From Phycomyces nitens (Eukaryota; Mucoromycota; Mucoromycetes; Mucorales; Phycomycetaceae): 64,000 nucleotides of DNA. The stretch covers positions 2,542,001 to 2,606,000 of the forward strand of contig JAHRBC010000003.1 of NCBI GenBank assembly GCA_022702545.1, written 5' to 3'. Positions 11,479 through 23,393 of the stretch are shown in pieces (positions within the stretch are counted from its first letter, which is position 1; each line of letters begins with the position of its first letter). A program made the translations under genes and the position numbers. Under the pieces are notes generated by a model. It was not told the origin of the DNA. It made no database searches and saw only the letters and a program-made list of their open reading frames with translations.

Positions 11479-12399
11479 GGAAGAAAGAGAAATCAAGATT
11501 TTATTAAAAACGAAAAATAAAGTGTGGCTCTGAGAGCATCTATCACATTACTCGACTCCGTTTCGCCAACACTAAGATTTTTTGATTGGTTTTAAAATGT
11601 CAAATGTTTCAACTATTAAGACATGATAGTATATTGAGTTGACAATACTTTATTTACTAATATAAAAAGAAAAACAAAGAATATTATATCTCACTATTTG
11701 ATAGTAAGATTCTTAGCAAAGTTGATTTTAAAATCTATTAAAAGGAACAGCAATAAGGAACAATTGACGTTTTAGGTGAATCAGTCAATGTATTTTCAAG
11801 ATACTTTTTATGATTTAGAAAACTTAAAGCACCATGATACAGAAATCAGCATCTGGCTTTATATTCTATGCTTCTCGATTTTTGCAAGAAAGCCATGAGT
11901 CTCACAATCTCGTTAAAGCCTGAAAAATGTTACTCTGTTAGGTTGATATGCTCTTGGTGTTAAAGATTTTTTTTTAAAAAAAAAGCTGGATTATACACAA
12001 GATTGAAAGTTCTATATAGCTAGAGTCGGCTACCCAATGTTTTTACCTGCATTGCATGGCTTGTGAAATTACCATGTAATATCGCCATCTTGACCAAACC
12101 TTTACTGCTAAAGAGCATATTTTCCTCTGTATTATTATATATGTATATATTATAAAATTTTGTCCATTTAGCCATTGTTGATAATACGAGAGAATATCTA
12201 GAGCATAACAGTAAAGATACAAACCAAATATCTTGTTACCTTGAATATCATTCTTTTTTTTAAAAGAAAAAATACTTGTTTGGAGATGGGGTAGGCTTGT
12301 GTGCTTGCGTGACTCTTTTGCTGCTGCATATTCATAATGCGTTCTTTTGGCTTTGTCTATTTTTGACATTCATTGCTACTGCGCCAATTCTTCTTGGCA
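11479..12399. other. Intergenic, AT-rich
   Basis: No convincing coding sequence, RNA gene or repeat is visible here. Short open frames on both strands (for example 12043-12369 minus and 12276-12461 plus) lack recognisable motifs. The last ~120 bases probably hold the promoter and leader, or an unseen first exon, of the sorting nexin gene. Confidence 0.5.
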
Positions 12400-14277
12400 A
12401 TGAGCCTTTCAAAAAACCCACATCGACTTTCCTACCAAAGTTCCTGCGATTGTGCCATTGATCGAGCAATCCGGCTAGGGAACAATTACATCTTTATTAC
12501 TGGGGCCACTAGACAGGCCGACACACCTGCTGCAAAAAGCTACATCGTTTATCACATCCGCGTGGGAGTTAATAGAGTACGTTGTCATGTTGAGATGAAT
12601 ATTGATTCTGACAGAAACAACAGGATATTGAAACAAAACATCGCTACAGCGATTTTGAAACATTACAAAGATCATTGTCAAAATTGCATCCTGTTCTTAT
12701 AGTCCCTCCTATTCCTGAAAAGCACTCGTTAGGTAGGTTAAACCGGCTCCAAATAGATATGATAAGTCTTTATTTGCTTATTGGTGGTTAAATAGCGGCA
12801 TATGCTGCACTTCAGACAAGAGTCAAGGATGATCTATCAATGGTAGAGAAGCGGAAAAGGATGCTCCAGACATTTTTGAACAAAGTGGCCAGGCATCCAG
12901 AGCTAGGAAGACATCATGTGTTTCATGATTTCCTTGACTGTACCAAGATATGGGTAATCTCAATGTCAATATCATCTAATATGGGAAACCGAATAAAGAA
13001 GCTCGTCAACTCTTTTAGACAACCGTTCTCCGTTCACCACCACTATCTACTCTTCCCAAGAATTTGCTTATGATGGTCCTCAAAAAGCAGCCGGATAATC
13101 AAATCAAGATTCTTCCTGTTAATTTAATACCCCAAACTACATCTGCCTTGAAAAATCCCGATCCACGCTTCGAGCAGATTGAACAGACAACCTTTCGTAT
13201 TGCTAATTACATGACAAATCATCTCGACAGAAGCCAACGCAAGGTGATTCGTCGTCTAGGAGGTGTGTTTATAGAAAAGGGTGATTAGTATTGTTCTAAT
13301 ACACTTGGCAGAACTTGTCAGTGATTATGCCGAAGACGGAGCCATCTACAACCAATTTAGTTTAAATGAAACAAAAGAGGTATCAAAGGCTATCAAAAAG
13401 ATAGGATTTGCTGTCGATACTACATGTGCAGAGACAAACCAAATGGTATATTTAAATACATACTATTATGCGTATATATTTTGATGGCATGGACAGCTTA
13501 CATGTCAAATTCTGCTAGTTTATTTCATTGGAAGGCGAATTTTCTGAACCAATCCAAGAGCAGGCCCAGCTGGCACACACTGTTAAACAGGTCCTCAAGT
13601 TTAGGTCTCAGAAGCATGCACAAGTAGAGCTCATAGAAAGTGTATTGGCAACCAAGCAAAAAGCATTTGATAATCTCCAGAGAATTGAGGATGAATCAAA
13701 ACGTCTTCAGGAAACAATAACGACAGAACAGACACAAGTGGATCCAACACCTACAATTCCTCCAGAGGAAGTTTCTCCAGAAGACTATTATTCTCCCGTG
13801 TTGCAGCGCAATAAAATAAGATCCACAAGACAATGGTCCGGAAGACCATTTCAATTCTTTAGTGCAGTAGGAAACACCTTTAGTAATATCATTGATGTCG
13901 ATCCAGAGACAACTCGCCGAAATCAAATTGAAAAAACAAAGGAGGTTATTGATAATGTAAGCCCGTATTATTGTCAACAACCATATTCACAACTTTCTAT
14001 AGCTTCAGCAGGCATTACAATTGACCCGCGATGATCTGTTAGAGGCATCATCAAACCTTGACGCAGATCTCATTAGATTTCAGCGCCAAAAGGCAAAAGA
14101 TTTGCGTGATATGTTGCTCGTTTACGCAAAAACACACATTCGTCATTGTCAAAAGGTTTGTAGATATTCCAATTACTGTGGTCTCTAACTCTTGAAACCT
14201 ATTAGAATAAAGAAGCATGGCAAGAAGCTCGTGCCGAGGTAGACACAATCCCAAGTTGGCCATTTACAAACAAATAG
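12400..14277 (+). CDS. Sorting nexin, Atg20/Snx41 family (PX-BAR)
   Basis: Eight exons with consistent phases: 12400-12576, 12624-12732, 12796-12953, 13019-13262, 13312-13445, 13519-13956, 14003-14155, 14206-14277 (494 codons). The PX domain is clear: SYIVYHIRVG, then RYSDFETL (phosphoinositide-binding Arg-Tyr) and VLIVPPIPEKHSL. A central linker precedes a BAR-like C-terminal half (FANYMTNHL is replaced here by RIANYMTNHLDRSQRKVIRR; YNQFSLNE; coiled coil from about residue 270). Snx41/Atg20 proteins bind PI3P on endosomes and act in retrieval to the Golgi and in selective autophagy with Snx4. The start is uncertain: family members often carry a longer disordered N-terminus, so an upstream exon is possible. 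A next upstream in-frame ATG lies at 12373. Confidence 0.85.
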
Positions 14278-14458
14278 TCTTTTTTACGTTTATTCATATT
14301 GTACCTTTATGTGTTAAGTATTCGATACCATTCTCTATGTATTTGTCTTTAATTATACGAGATATATATTATTGCTGAGCATTAAAGAGAGTTTGAAACC
14401 GTTTTTCTTGCTCAATTCGCTTATTTACAAAATCAACCACATCTAAAAAGTTTGATGT

Positions 14459-16034
14459 TTAGCCTTGGATCTTTTTCTTATTGCCATTACCTTTTCCATA
14501 CTGTTTTACTAGGTCTACGCCCAAAGGAAGATCTTCATGTTCTCTAGCCTCATTCTTGCTCATGCATACTGTATTGAGATATCCCAATGGCTTGCTGGTA
14601 TCCCATCGAACCAAGGCTAGACGGTCTTGTGGTCCTGATAGCACACTCTTACCATACCAGATCTCCTCAAAAATGTAGCCTACATCCTGAACTGTCAGGG
14701 AGGTAGATCTAGCACCAAAGTTAACATTTAACTTTCATGTTCTGAATTCCCATCCTACTTGTTGTTAAATTTCATGGACTCGCGTGTCTCAAGATCACGA
14801 AGGATCCGGTTATAAACACCATCTCTTAAGCGTGGTACTGGATCTTCATAGGCACTAAAATCGGACAGTCGTAGGATGATATAGGTGGCAATGGCCATTC
14901 CATACTGACTGGTAATTGTGCCCAAGGAAGGCAATACCCGAGTTGGAAAGTCAGGAAAGCTTTCAATTTTCTCTTCTGTTTACCAATCAATCCAATGAAT
15001 ACCACAAATCCTTATAAATACACTAAACCTGCTTCTTGATAACCTACTGCTTCCTGGGATGTACAATGGTTTTTCGGTCGAGAATACTACAGGTACACCT
15101 CTGTCGACACCCAAATGTCTTAGGCGACGTCTCACGGCACGAGACATGGGATCCTCTGAAATATCGATAAGTTATTGCAAATAATAATAATAATAATACC
15201 TAGTTATATAATGCTTACCCATGGTGTCACTAATATCCAGAATTGAGATACGTGTAGGATCAGCCTTTCCACCAGCACTCATGGCACTAATCACCTTGAT
15301 ACCCTTTTCATTGCAATACTTGATCAATTCTACCTTGTCCTCCACACGCTCAAGGGTATCCACCACAAAGTCCGGGTTACCTACCAACATGTCAGTCTAT
15401 TGGTTGGTATTCCCTGTTATTCAAGTTTACCAGCCAAGAGGATATAGATGTTTTCTCTAGTCAATTTCTCGACTCTACAGTCGAGTCTTGCAAAGGGAGC
15501 AATGTCCTTGAAATGCTTCTTAAGTACCAATGCCTTTGCTACACCAACATCAGCAGATTCTGCCACTGCATGATGAGACAGGCTGGCCAGAGTGATGGGA
15601 TTTGGATCAATAATACGCATGTGCTGGATCCCAGAACGCAGGAGCATCAATGCTGCCCAGGAACCTACACTTCCAGCGCCAACAACGACGACATGGGCTC
15701 TTTGGAGCTGTTTAACCTTGTCATGACCGAGAAACGCGATGTTACGGGCAAGTTGCTCGTCAATTAAGGATTGGTCATGGATGTGCATATTGGCTTCTGA
15801 ACCATTGTCGACTATACCAAAGGCATTGAGCTTAGTCTGAGGAAGGTTGATTGTCAAGAGATCATTCTTGAGATCGCGTGCTTTGGATTGTCTTTTGATT
15901 GCCTGGAAGCCAAGGATTGTAGAGGCAGTCAAGGCAGCAGCAGCAGCGGCAGTAAGAGTGACTCTTACGGCAGAAGGGTTTCTGTCTATAAACTTTCCAA
16001 CAAGGGTTCCGAATCGATCAATGTATTCAGACAT
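14459..16034 (-). CDS. tRNA threonylcarbamoyladenosine dehydratase (Tcd/TcdA family)
   Basis: Five exons: 15431-16034, 15219-15380, 15048-15155, 14759-14975, 14708-14459 (446 aa). Residues about 22-45 form an Ala-rich hydrophobic segment, likely a membrane anchor. The E1-like fold follows with the nucleotide-binding glycine motif VVVVGAGSVGSW and acidic FDxNxIT-type IIDPNPITLASLSHHA, then NPDFVVDTLERVEDK and SAGGKADPTRI. The C-terminal part reads DVGYIFEEIWYGKS. The family converts t6A37 of ANN-decoding tRNAs to cyclic t6A using ATP; yeast Tcd1/Tcd2 sit at the mitochondrial outer membrane, which fits the N-terminal anchor. Intron 4 (14709-14758) is needed to keep the frame into STSLTVQDVGY. 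The neighbouring F-box gene is on the same strand but 0.5 kb away. Confidence 0.9.
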
Positions 16035-16557
16035 TGTACAAGTTAATTGAAAGAGCTTTGTTGTTTTTGGTCAAATGTCCATCATATATCAATCTATGTT
16101 TAAAATAAATTAAATGCCATTTTTGGTATCATTTTCATTGAGGGTCTGCGTTTTTGAGAACAGATTCTGGGTCGGGTAAAATATTATTTCCTCACTACCT
16201 TTTTTGTTAGAAAACCATGTTTGTAGGCTTGACCAACAGGAAAGATGTCGAGCCAAGTCTTCTTTACGTTTCTATAAAAGGAAGCTGGACAAGTTTAAAT
16301 AAAAGAAACATTAGCCATTTTGATTATTTCTCCATCAAGACTTGGTCAATTGAATTATATATATCAGTGTGCATCTTGTCTGCATATTTCCCCCTCGTAG
16401 TACGGGGTCAATTAAAGACAAACAAACGCAAATATTGACCATAATTCATCATAGACAAACTTTTGATATGTTTGTGTCAAATATAGTCTTTATTTGAAAT
16501 GGGTTGAATCACAAAGGTTGACCAGACAAATATTAACCTACACATTTATTCATGGCT
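16035..16557. other. Intergenic
   Basis: Promoter region of the Tcd gene and 3' region of the F-box gene. It is AT-rich with no recognisable gene; the short + frame at 16217-16438 has no features. Confidence 0.5.
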
Positions 16558-18414
16558 TTATCGTGCGTACCAGATACTGCCATTGGTACCCATAATTCTA
16601 TAACTATCTACGCTTTTACAACGTAAAAGAACATGCTCTTCAATACCCTTATTCTCCATCGATTCCTTGGAAGTACGGTAAGTTATACACTTTGATGCTG
16701 CCCACGAGGAAACAATCGGACCCGAATGATTGTTTGAATTACTAGTATTCAAGATGCTTGATGTGGATCCAACACTTCGAATCTTGTCAAAAAAGCTGGG
16801 CTCAGTGTGCTTGATATCCAAATTTAAATGAAGCTGTAATCTTAAGGGATCTTCATCGTCTGCGATACCAGGCGAGACAAGGGAGCCTTTGTGCTCTTGG
16901 GGCTGATTCTCTTGGTCAATAATAAGATTGCTCAGATAATTATTTTTGGACTTTAAGCCGAGAGTAAAGCTGTCAGTTTTTGGGGCCCAAAACCTGACGT
17001 TCGCGACATGCAATATACTAAAGGAAGTGTAGGGCATTTCAATACGGAGATCGTTTGTCAAATAAGAAAGAGGTCCACTGATTGTAAGAAAGTCCAATCG
17101 CATCTTGTTGAGATTTTTACAACGATATGAAATATACTTGTACAGAGAAGGGTTCGTCTTGGCTCTTAAAAGTGTAATGGATCTCAGGCCATGGGGCTTT
17201 TCTGCAGCGGATTCAGAGACCTCTGTATTGTCAAATCGATAGATGAATGCGCATTTAAGCATCAGAATCCTTAGTACGGGACAGTGGTCCAAGAGCGTGT
17301 CAAGAGCAACGTGTTTGATGTGCATGTCAAGGTTGAGAGAAACAAGTCGAGGACATGGCTCAAATACCACATAGACACCAGAGAGGCTTTTTTCTTTTTC
17401 TTCAATTTTATAAGTAAGGGTTTTAACTGTACTTGAGCAGGCCTTTAGAGTTTCTGCAAAGGAGTTGTCTGACTTTGGCGAACGATAGTAATCCAATGTC
17501 ACATCATTCAAAAGACACTTTATAGGCACCTTGAAGTCCTTCATCACCTTCCAGAATTTCGTATCGATCGGGACGTCTCTTTTAACAATACCATGTAGCT
17601 CGACTGTATTGAGATGTGAGAATGGTGACTGGAGAGTAGCAAACATATTAAGAGAATCTCTCCACATCTCTTCAGGATTTTCATTGCCATCTTCACTCCA
17701 CTTTATCTCTTTCAGCGATGGATATTTACATGCAAAGTAGAATAGCCAATGTGGTTTGGTGTAAGGAATATTGATGCTCATTTGCTTAATCGATCTTGCT
17801 GGCACCACGTCCCTGATGTTGTGCAGCTCTCTTTTGTGTATAGGACCAAAATTGATATCTGTCCTTAGGTATTCAAGGTTGGGAAAATAGCTATGGATAT
17901 TATCGAGGTCGTTCCATGTGCGTACTGTTCGTTCGTTAAAGATCCTTGAGAATGCGAGCGCCTTTAGTCGGGGCAGTTGCGACAAGATCTGAAAGATATT
18001 GTGTCGCTCGCTATCCGATTGTACGTTTGGCATGATGATATCAATGTCCTGCAACGATTTCCAAACGCTCCAATTTGTTTTTGCACCAAATATACTGAGA
18101 TCTAGCCATAATGACCGCATCTGAAGACGTCGCAGGTTTTGGAAATGGGTTTGGAGAATAGAAACCTGGGCGGCGGATACGTCGACTTGGTTAGAAATAT
18201 AGACTTCACGTACGTATGGGCAACAGTTTTGGAGACTATCCGACTTGGAATAAAACACAAGGAAATCATCAGCGGTGGTTATACTAATGGTATCCCACAA
18301 TCTTTCTTGAAAAGCATTTGTCCATGCTTTGCAGACAATAGAGCATTCGCTTGCGGTTTTCTTGGTTACGTGCTTTGAAATAACACTGAGAACTTCGAAC
18401 GGCAATTCAGACAT
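16558..18414 (-). CDS. F-box protein with leucine-rich-repeat-like region
   Basis: A single uninterrupted frame of 618 codons from the ATG at 18412-18414. The N-terminus reads LPFEVLSVISKHV...CSIVCKAWTNAFQERLW, a standard F-box (residues about 3-45) that would bind Skp1 in an SCF ubiquitin ligase. The rest contains repeated leucine-rich segments (for example LPRLKALAFSRIF, CPRLVSLNLDMHI, CPVLRILMLKCAF), consistent with a substrate-binding LRR solenoid. The frame is open for another 52 codons upstream (to 18570), but the F-box starts directly at the internal Met and the upstream residues are hydrophobic and unlike the family, so the shorter start is preferred. The substrate is unknown. Such F-box/LRR genes form large families in Mucoromycota-type fungi. 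Confidence 0.85.
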   Translation of the reverse strand: MSELPFEVLSVISKHVTKKTASECSIVCKAWTNAFQERLWDTISITTADDFLVFYSKSDSLQNCCPYVREVYISNQVDVSAAQVSILQTHFQNLRRLQMRSLWLDLSIFGAKTNWSVWKSLQDIDIIMPNVQSDSERHNIFQILSQLPRLKALAFSRIFNERTVRTWNDLDNIHSYFPNLEYLRTDINFGPIHKRELHNIRDVVPARSIKQMSINIPYTKPHWLFYFACKYPSLKEIKWSEDGNENPEEMWRDSLNMFATLQSPFSHLNTVELHGIVKRDVPIDTKFWKVMKDFKVPIKCLLNDVTLDYYRSPKSDNSFAETLKACSSTVKTLTYKIEEKEKSLSGVYVVFEPCPRLVSLNLDMHIKHVALDTLLDHCPVLRILMLKCAFIYRFDNTEVSESAAEKPHGLRSITLLRAKTNPSLYKYISYRCKNLNKMRLDFLTISGPLSYLTNDLRIEMPYTSFSILHVANVRFWAPKTDSFTLGLKSKNNYLSNLIIDQENQPQEHKGSLVSPGIADDEDPLRLQLHLNLDIKHTEPSFFDKIRSVGSTSSILNTSNSNNHSGPIVSSWAASKCITYRTSKESMENKGIEEHVLLRCKSVDSYRIMGTNGSIWYAR

Positions 18415-18791
18415 GGTGGTAGGAAAAGAAAAGAATTTTTTCTGGTCTTTCGATTTTAAACTTTTAGGAAAATAGGTTGCGCAGCATAAGCTTATTATAA
18501 AACATTGTATCGCATACAACGGCTGAAAAGTACTAATAGAGACGATATATTGCACAAGATCTTGCGGCATATAATTACTCAGTACGTGTCAATTGAATGT
18601 TTGCTGCTGACAATTATTCAAACAACCTTATCTTCATGGCTTGCCAAATCTTGAAAACACAATGCCAATAGCTTATATTTTGTGACCCCAAATCGTGTAA
18701 CCAGAGAGATGTTCCATGTATACAGAGATATATGTTTTTATTTGATACTTTTACAGAACCATGAATATAAATATATATGAGTTTTGGCCGT
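18415..18791. other. Intergenic
   Basis: 3' region of the deubiquitinase gene and 5' region of the F-box gene. No additional gene is seen. Confidence 0.5.
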
Positions 18792-21700
18792 TTATCGTAC
18801 TGTTGACCGCACATAGAATAGGTTGTAGGCTGCTCGACTCTATTTACAGCCAAACAAACATTAGTATTCTCGAGTCTTTACTAATCTTTGGACACATACC
18901 GTAACCTTGTCTTCATCACACACAGAGAATCGAGTATCATCAAAGTTGTGCCATTGGTCTCTGTACTTGTTACGTACACATGCAGTATCTACACAAGCCA
19001 AGAACCCACATTAGCTTATTTGGCCATTAAAACTAGGGGTACTTACAATGTCCACCCGTCAACGATCCATAGTGATTCTAGACAACCAATACATCAGCAA
19101 GTCAATGGAAATCTCTCGATTGCTTACCGATACACCATAAAGATCGTAATTGAATGACGGTCTATCCTGCGACGGATCTGTCATTGTACTGGGCACATAT
19201 CTTGAGAGATCAAGACCCCTATAGAACCTACATAAGTATCTTTCGCATTTGATACCACACCTTACTTTAATGGATATTTAACCATGGTCTCCAGCTTATC
19301 TCTAAAAGGACCATCGAATGAGAAGCGTTTCAGATGTATGAGAAGCACATCAGGAAGACGAGAGAGAGTAAGGCTTTTTGTAGCACGGCGATGCTTCTTG
19401 CAGGTCGGACAGTTCCTAAACAGACTGTTTAGCTAAAAATGTTGATTTGGATTCTACAACCGACTATTTTTTACCATGAATTGTCTTTTTCCAAAACTTC
19501 TTCTTTGACAAAATAGTCCAAGCATTGGAATAGAGAAACGCTAGAAGGACCACTGCGCTTAGCCGGTATTGGCAATGAAAGTGACATGAACGTATTGTAG
19601 GTTGTGGAAGTCTATAAAAAGATAAATATGGTTAGCCAATTTATTCCAAAGAGTTGAAGTGAGTGCTTACGGTATTACATGACAGACATCTCAATCGGCT
19701 TCGATACTGTCCCTGGAAAAGAGTGACAATCAAACTGGCATTGCGTGCCAAGTACTTTTCCCATGCAATCCCACTGGCTTGCCAATCTGGTAGCCTTTCG
19801 AAAGCAGCTTCTTCTTCGGCTGTTTCAAGAGTGGGGGATGGTCGTCTCGTGACCGTATTGATATCTTCATGAAGACCATCAAGCAAGAAGTTTAGAAATT
19901 CTTGAGAGTCCTGTTGCTCCGTACCAGAGAACTGGGGCGCAAATTTAATCAAGGATTTCTAAGAAATAATATAATAGCAATTAGATGATTGCTTGGTGGT
20001 AATCACAGGCACTCACCCTAAAGGAGACTGGAGATATAAAATTGTAGTGGTCGCCCCACATCACACTCAACAATTCAGCAAAGCTGTTTGCCAGTGCACC
20101 TCCTGTGCCAAGTGGGTTGCTGGGATTGATGTGTTTTTTATAAGTGCCAGCTAAAACATCTGTTAGAATCCTCATGTCAAGATACATCCAAGATACTCAC
20201 TAATAAAATAACGAGCCAGTGGAATTGTTCCACTGAGACACTGGATAATAGAGTTCATAAAGCAGGTGTTTCCCAGGTTCTTTAGACCAGTGGTTCCAAC
20301 CATGACACCCAGTTGAGAGAACGAACTATCCGAGACTGGTGCCTGTGAATGGGTGGTGATGACGGAAGGATGAGGTCTTGTAAGACTAGGAGGCTTTACT
20401 GGCACGACAGGCGGCGCAGTGCCTGGTCTGGATGGCCCCACAGAGGGACTGATATTATTGACTTGGTTGACATAATGTGGAGGAGGAGCAGGCGGTGCTG
20501 ATGGACAAGGTGGCTGGACGCGTGGAAGTGGTGGTGGTAAAGGTCTAGAAGGCCTAGGAGGTCTGTTGGTTTCTGGTGCGACACCATAATTCGTAGTCGT
20601 AGTATCAGTAAATCCGTGGAATGGGTTATCGATAAAGGTATTTTGTCTTCGAAGGCCGGTTTTCTGGCCAGAAGATTTCCCTTGATACCCTACTGAACTG
20701 TTGGGATGGATCTTTGGGTATTGTGTTTCAACAGATTCATATTTTGGAGTAGTTGGAGTCGAGCTTCCTCCATAGTTCTCTGGCAGAGGCATAATCATTG
20801 GACCCGATGAGTTTAAAGAAGGCGAACTGTTATGACTATAGTCTCCTTGCAATGCTGGACGACTAGGAGACGCAGTAGCGTTTGTCCTGTTGTTAAACTA
20901 GCCCACAGGTCAGTTAGTTTTTATAAAAACTCAAATGGTGCCAATGATCTAATAAACACTTACATAGTCATAGGTTGTGTACCGCACTTGGGATGGTGTT
21001 TTGTTTTTATAATTCGGGCCCTTTCCAACCACACTGAATATCCAATCTTCTTTGGGCTTATTGGATCTTGTCGAGCTTGCCGAATGGGGTTCTTCAGCCA
21101 AAGGTTCTGTATTGAATCGAAAGATACCCTTTTCTTCTACTGTTTTTTGCCAGGCATCAAATCCACCAGATAAAAGCATAGGTACCCTAGCCAACTTTTT
21201 TGTGAACTCGAGTTCATAGATGGCCGCCCTAAGATTTTTTAGTGCTTCACTCTCATCGTGGATTCCTCGAGATCCTTGATCGTAATATACAATCAGATCA
21301 AACTCGTTGCGATGGCCAAAGACATGCTGATCTGACTCGGAGTTGAGAACAAGCGATTCTTCAATCTTCATGGACGATACGCTAAAAGACCAGTTTGTTA
21401 GAACATACCGTTTGGAGCATACAAATGATTACTTTTTCTGCAGAACCAAGGGCTCAACTTGAACAATCCACTTGTGTTTAATACATGCCCTCTGGAATAC
21501 GTTGCGCGGGCGAACATCCAACAACAGCACACTTGGGGGATTGTCCCTTTTGGTGATCCAGTGGGCGAGTTCTTTTGGATCTACAGTCATGGAAAAGGGG
21601 AATGCATAGTTTGTACGTGATGGCAGTTGTATCGCTGGCTCCAAAGACTCTTCATTGGATCGGATACTAGAGGCATAGAATTGGTTGACCGGAGGAGTAG

Positions 21701-22529
21701 GCGATGGTTGGCGTGGAGGAGGATGTCTGTAGGGCTGTGGAACTGGCATTGATACCCGTGGGGGAATGTCGACTGGCAGACTTGGAGGGATAGGGCTTGG
21801 AGGGATAGAGCTTGGTTTGTGGGTTGGGACAGGAGGAAGACTGTCGAGCATGGACAGAGGGGAGCTGGTGAGAGATGACCCACTGCTGCTGGTATGGGTA
21901 GTAGAGGTATCCAGATCATTGGCCAGAGAGGGTATATCAGGATATCTTTTCATCACACTGTCCAGGTCTTCGTCGACTAGTGGCGCAAGGCTCTTGAAAT
22001 GGAGATCCAGCTGGTTTTTAATGTCATCGAGCTTGCCTAGAATATTGTTTTCAGTGCGCTAATGCCAAGCATTGCCAAGTTAGTATCATGACAAACGACA
22101 CCAAACGATCCATACCATCTCTAGTTCCTGATATAAAGCCTTGGTATTGGTGCCAAGATACCCATCTTTCTTGGGAACAACTTCAAGCGCAATACTGTCC
22201 CTACAATAAGTTATTCCGTACCTTTCAAGATGCCTGTTGTTTGTTACCTGCAGCCTCGTAAAAAGTACACATAAGCAGTCTCGAGGGAGCCGTCTGCCAA
22301 GGCGATATATCCCTATAGATAAAGAGCACATGAGTTTGAGGTGGTTTGATGAAAGGGATCGTACCTGATCAAATGTGGTATTTGCAGCATGTATCCATTG
22401 CTTGGCAGAGTACTTTTTGATATCTGCCTTGTTCACTTCTGCCTTTCTATTTAGTTCTGCAAAAGATGTGACAGGCTGGATAGGAGAGTATGGGCTATTG
22501 TTGTTGGAGGTAGGAGATGCAGAGCTCAT
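18792..22529 (-). CDS. Ubiquitin carboxyl-terminal hydrolase, Doa4/USP8-like, with rhodanese domain
   Basis: Fourteen exons fit in phase: 22365-22529, 22248-22312, 22116-22200, 21433-22058, 20964-21381, 20201-20897, 20017-20159, 19671-19958, 19475-19611, 19266-19415, 19128-19218, 19047-19077, 18900-18988, 18792-18839 (1010 aa). The N-terminus (about 1-110) is helical and resembles the USP8/Doa4 dimerisation/MIT-like region. A Ser/Pro-rich linker precedes a rhodanese-like domain ([12 protein letters not shown] ... VYYDQGSRG), then a long Pro-rich stretch ([10 protein letters not shown]). The catalytic domain follows with the Cys box [14 protein letters not shown], a zinc-type CPTC pair and the His box [17 protein letters not shown]. 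Doa4-type enzymes recover ubiquitin from endosomal cargo. The Pro-rich part may bind SH3 or Bro1-type partners, which is inference. It lies next to an F-box gene on the same strand. Confidence 0.9.
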
Positions 22530-23393
22530 GAGGTGTAGGTACGTAATTCAAGTGATTCCAAACAAGAGCTAAATAGTAAAATAGGAATCATTTCCACCCG
22601 GGATGGAGTCATTACCAAATCACGGTGTCGGCATTTAAATAATTAAATATTACGACTTTTTTGATATTTTTAATATAGAAAATGTATTTATATACATATA
22701 TATTTATACTTTTTTTCTTCTTCTTCTCTAGACTAAGAGCCTCGAGAATAAGGCAGATTAGGATACGCAGCAGCCCAAAGGCCTTTGAGTCTGTACACAT
22801 TATTCCCAGTGTGTTGCCTTGGGAATGGCTCAGATACCATCTTACCCCTCTTTCTAAACAATAATAACCGTCTAGTTTCCAAGGCACCTTTTGGAAACCA
22901 AACTGGATCCTTGCCAAACTAAACAAGTGTCTCTAGCTTACTCTTTATAAGACCAAACAAGACCAAAGCTTGGTAGTGCTACAGAAAATTAAAGTCACAA
23001 ATAAATGGTTTGGCAGAAAGCGTCATGGTTCTTAAATCTTTGAAAGCCTTTTTGCCAAGTCGCTTGGCATATTGATCGAAATGAGTCTTCGAAAGAGTAC
23101 TAGAACCATTGTTACTTCAAGCACAAAATTCTATGGAGAAGCCCCGATTCCAAAGCTGCCTTCTAAAAGGTACTGCCATTACAGTCTAGATGACTATACT
23201 GATTAGAATGATTAGTAGAGCGTTGATCAAAAAGGTAGTTGATCTCGATAGACCCGAGTTTATTAGACTAATAGCATCCTATAAAAAATGAAATAAAAAA
23301 AAAGCCAGTTACAAAAAGAGCCATCAAAAAGGTACCTTGTAGACCCTATCTTGTCAAACCAAACTAAATGTGCTGCGCTTTGGACTCAAGACA
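22530..23393. other. Intergenic, possible upstream exon of the glycosylase gene
   Basis: Divergent region between the deubiquitinase and the glycosylase. At 23082-23170 a short frame beginning MSLRKSTRT and ending before a GT donor looks like a basic N-terminal exon, but I could not find an acceptor that joins it in phase. The remainder is AT-rich with nothing recognisable. Confidence 0.35.

Noticed and set aside
18415..18570. 52-codon N-terminal extension of the F-box protein
   Set aside because: The F-box begins at the internal Met; the extension is hydrophobic and unlike family members.
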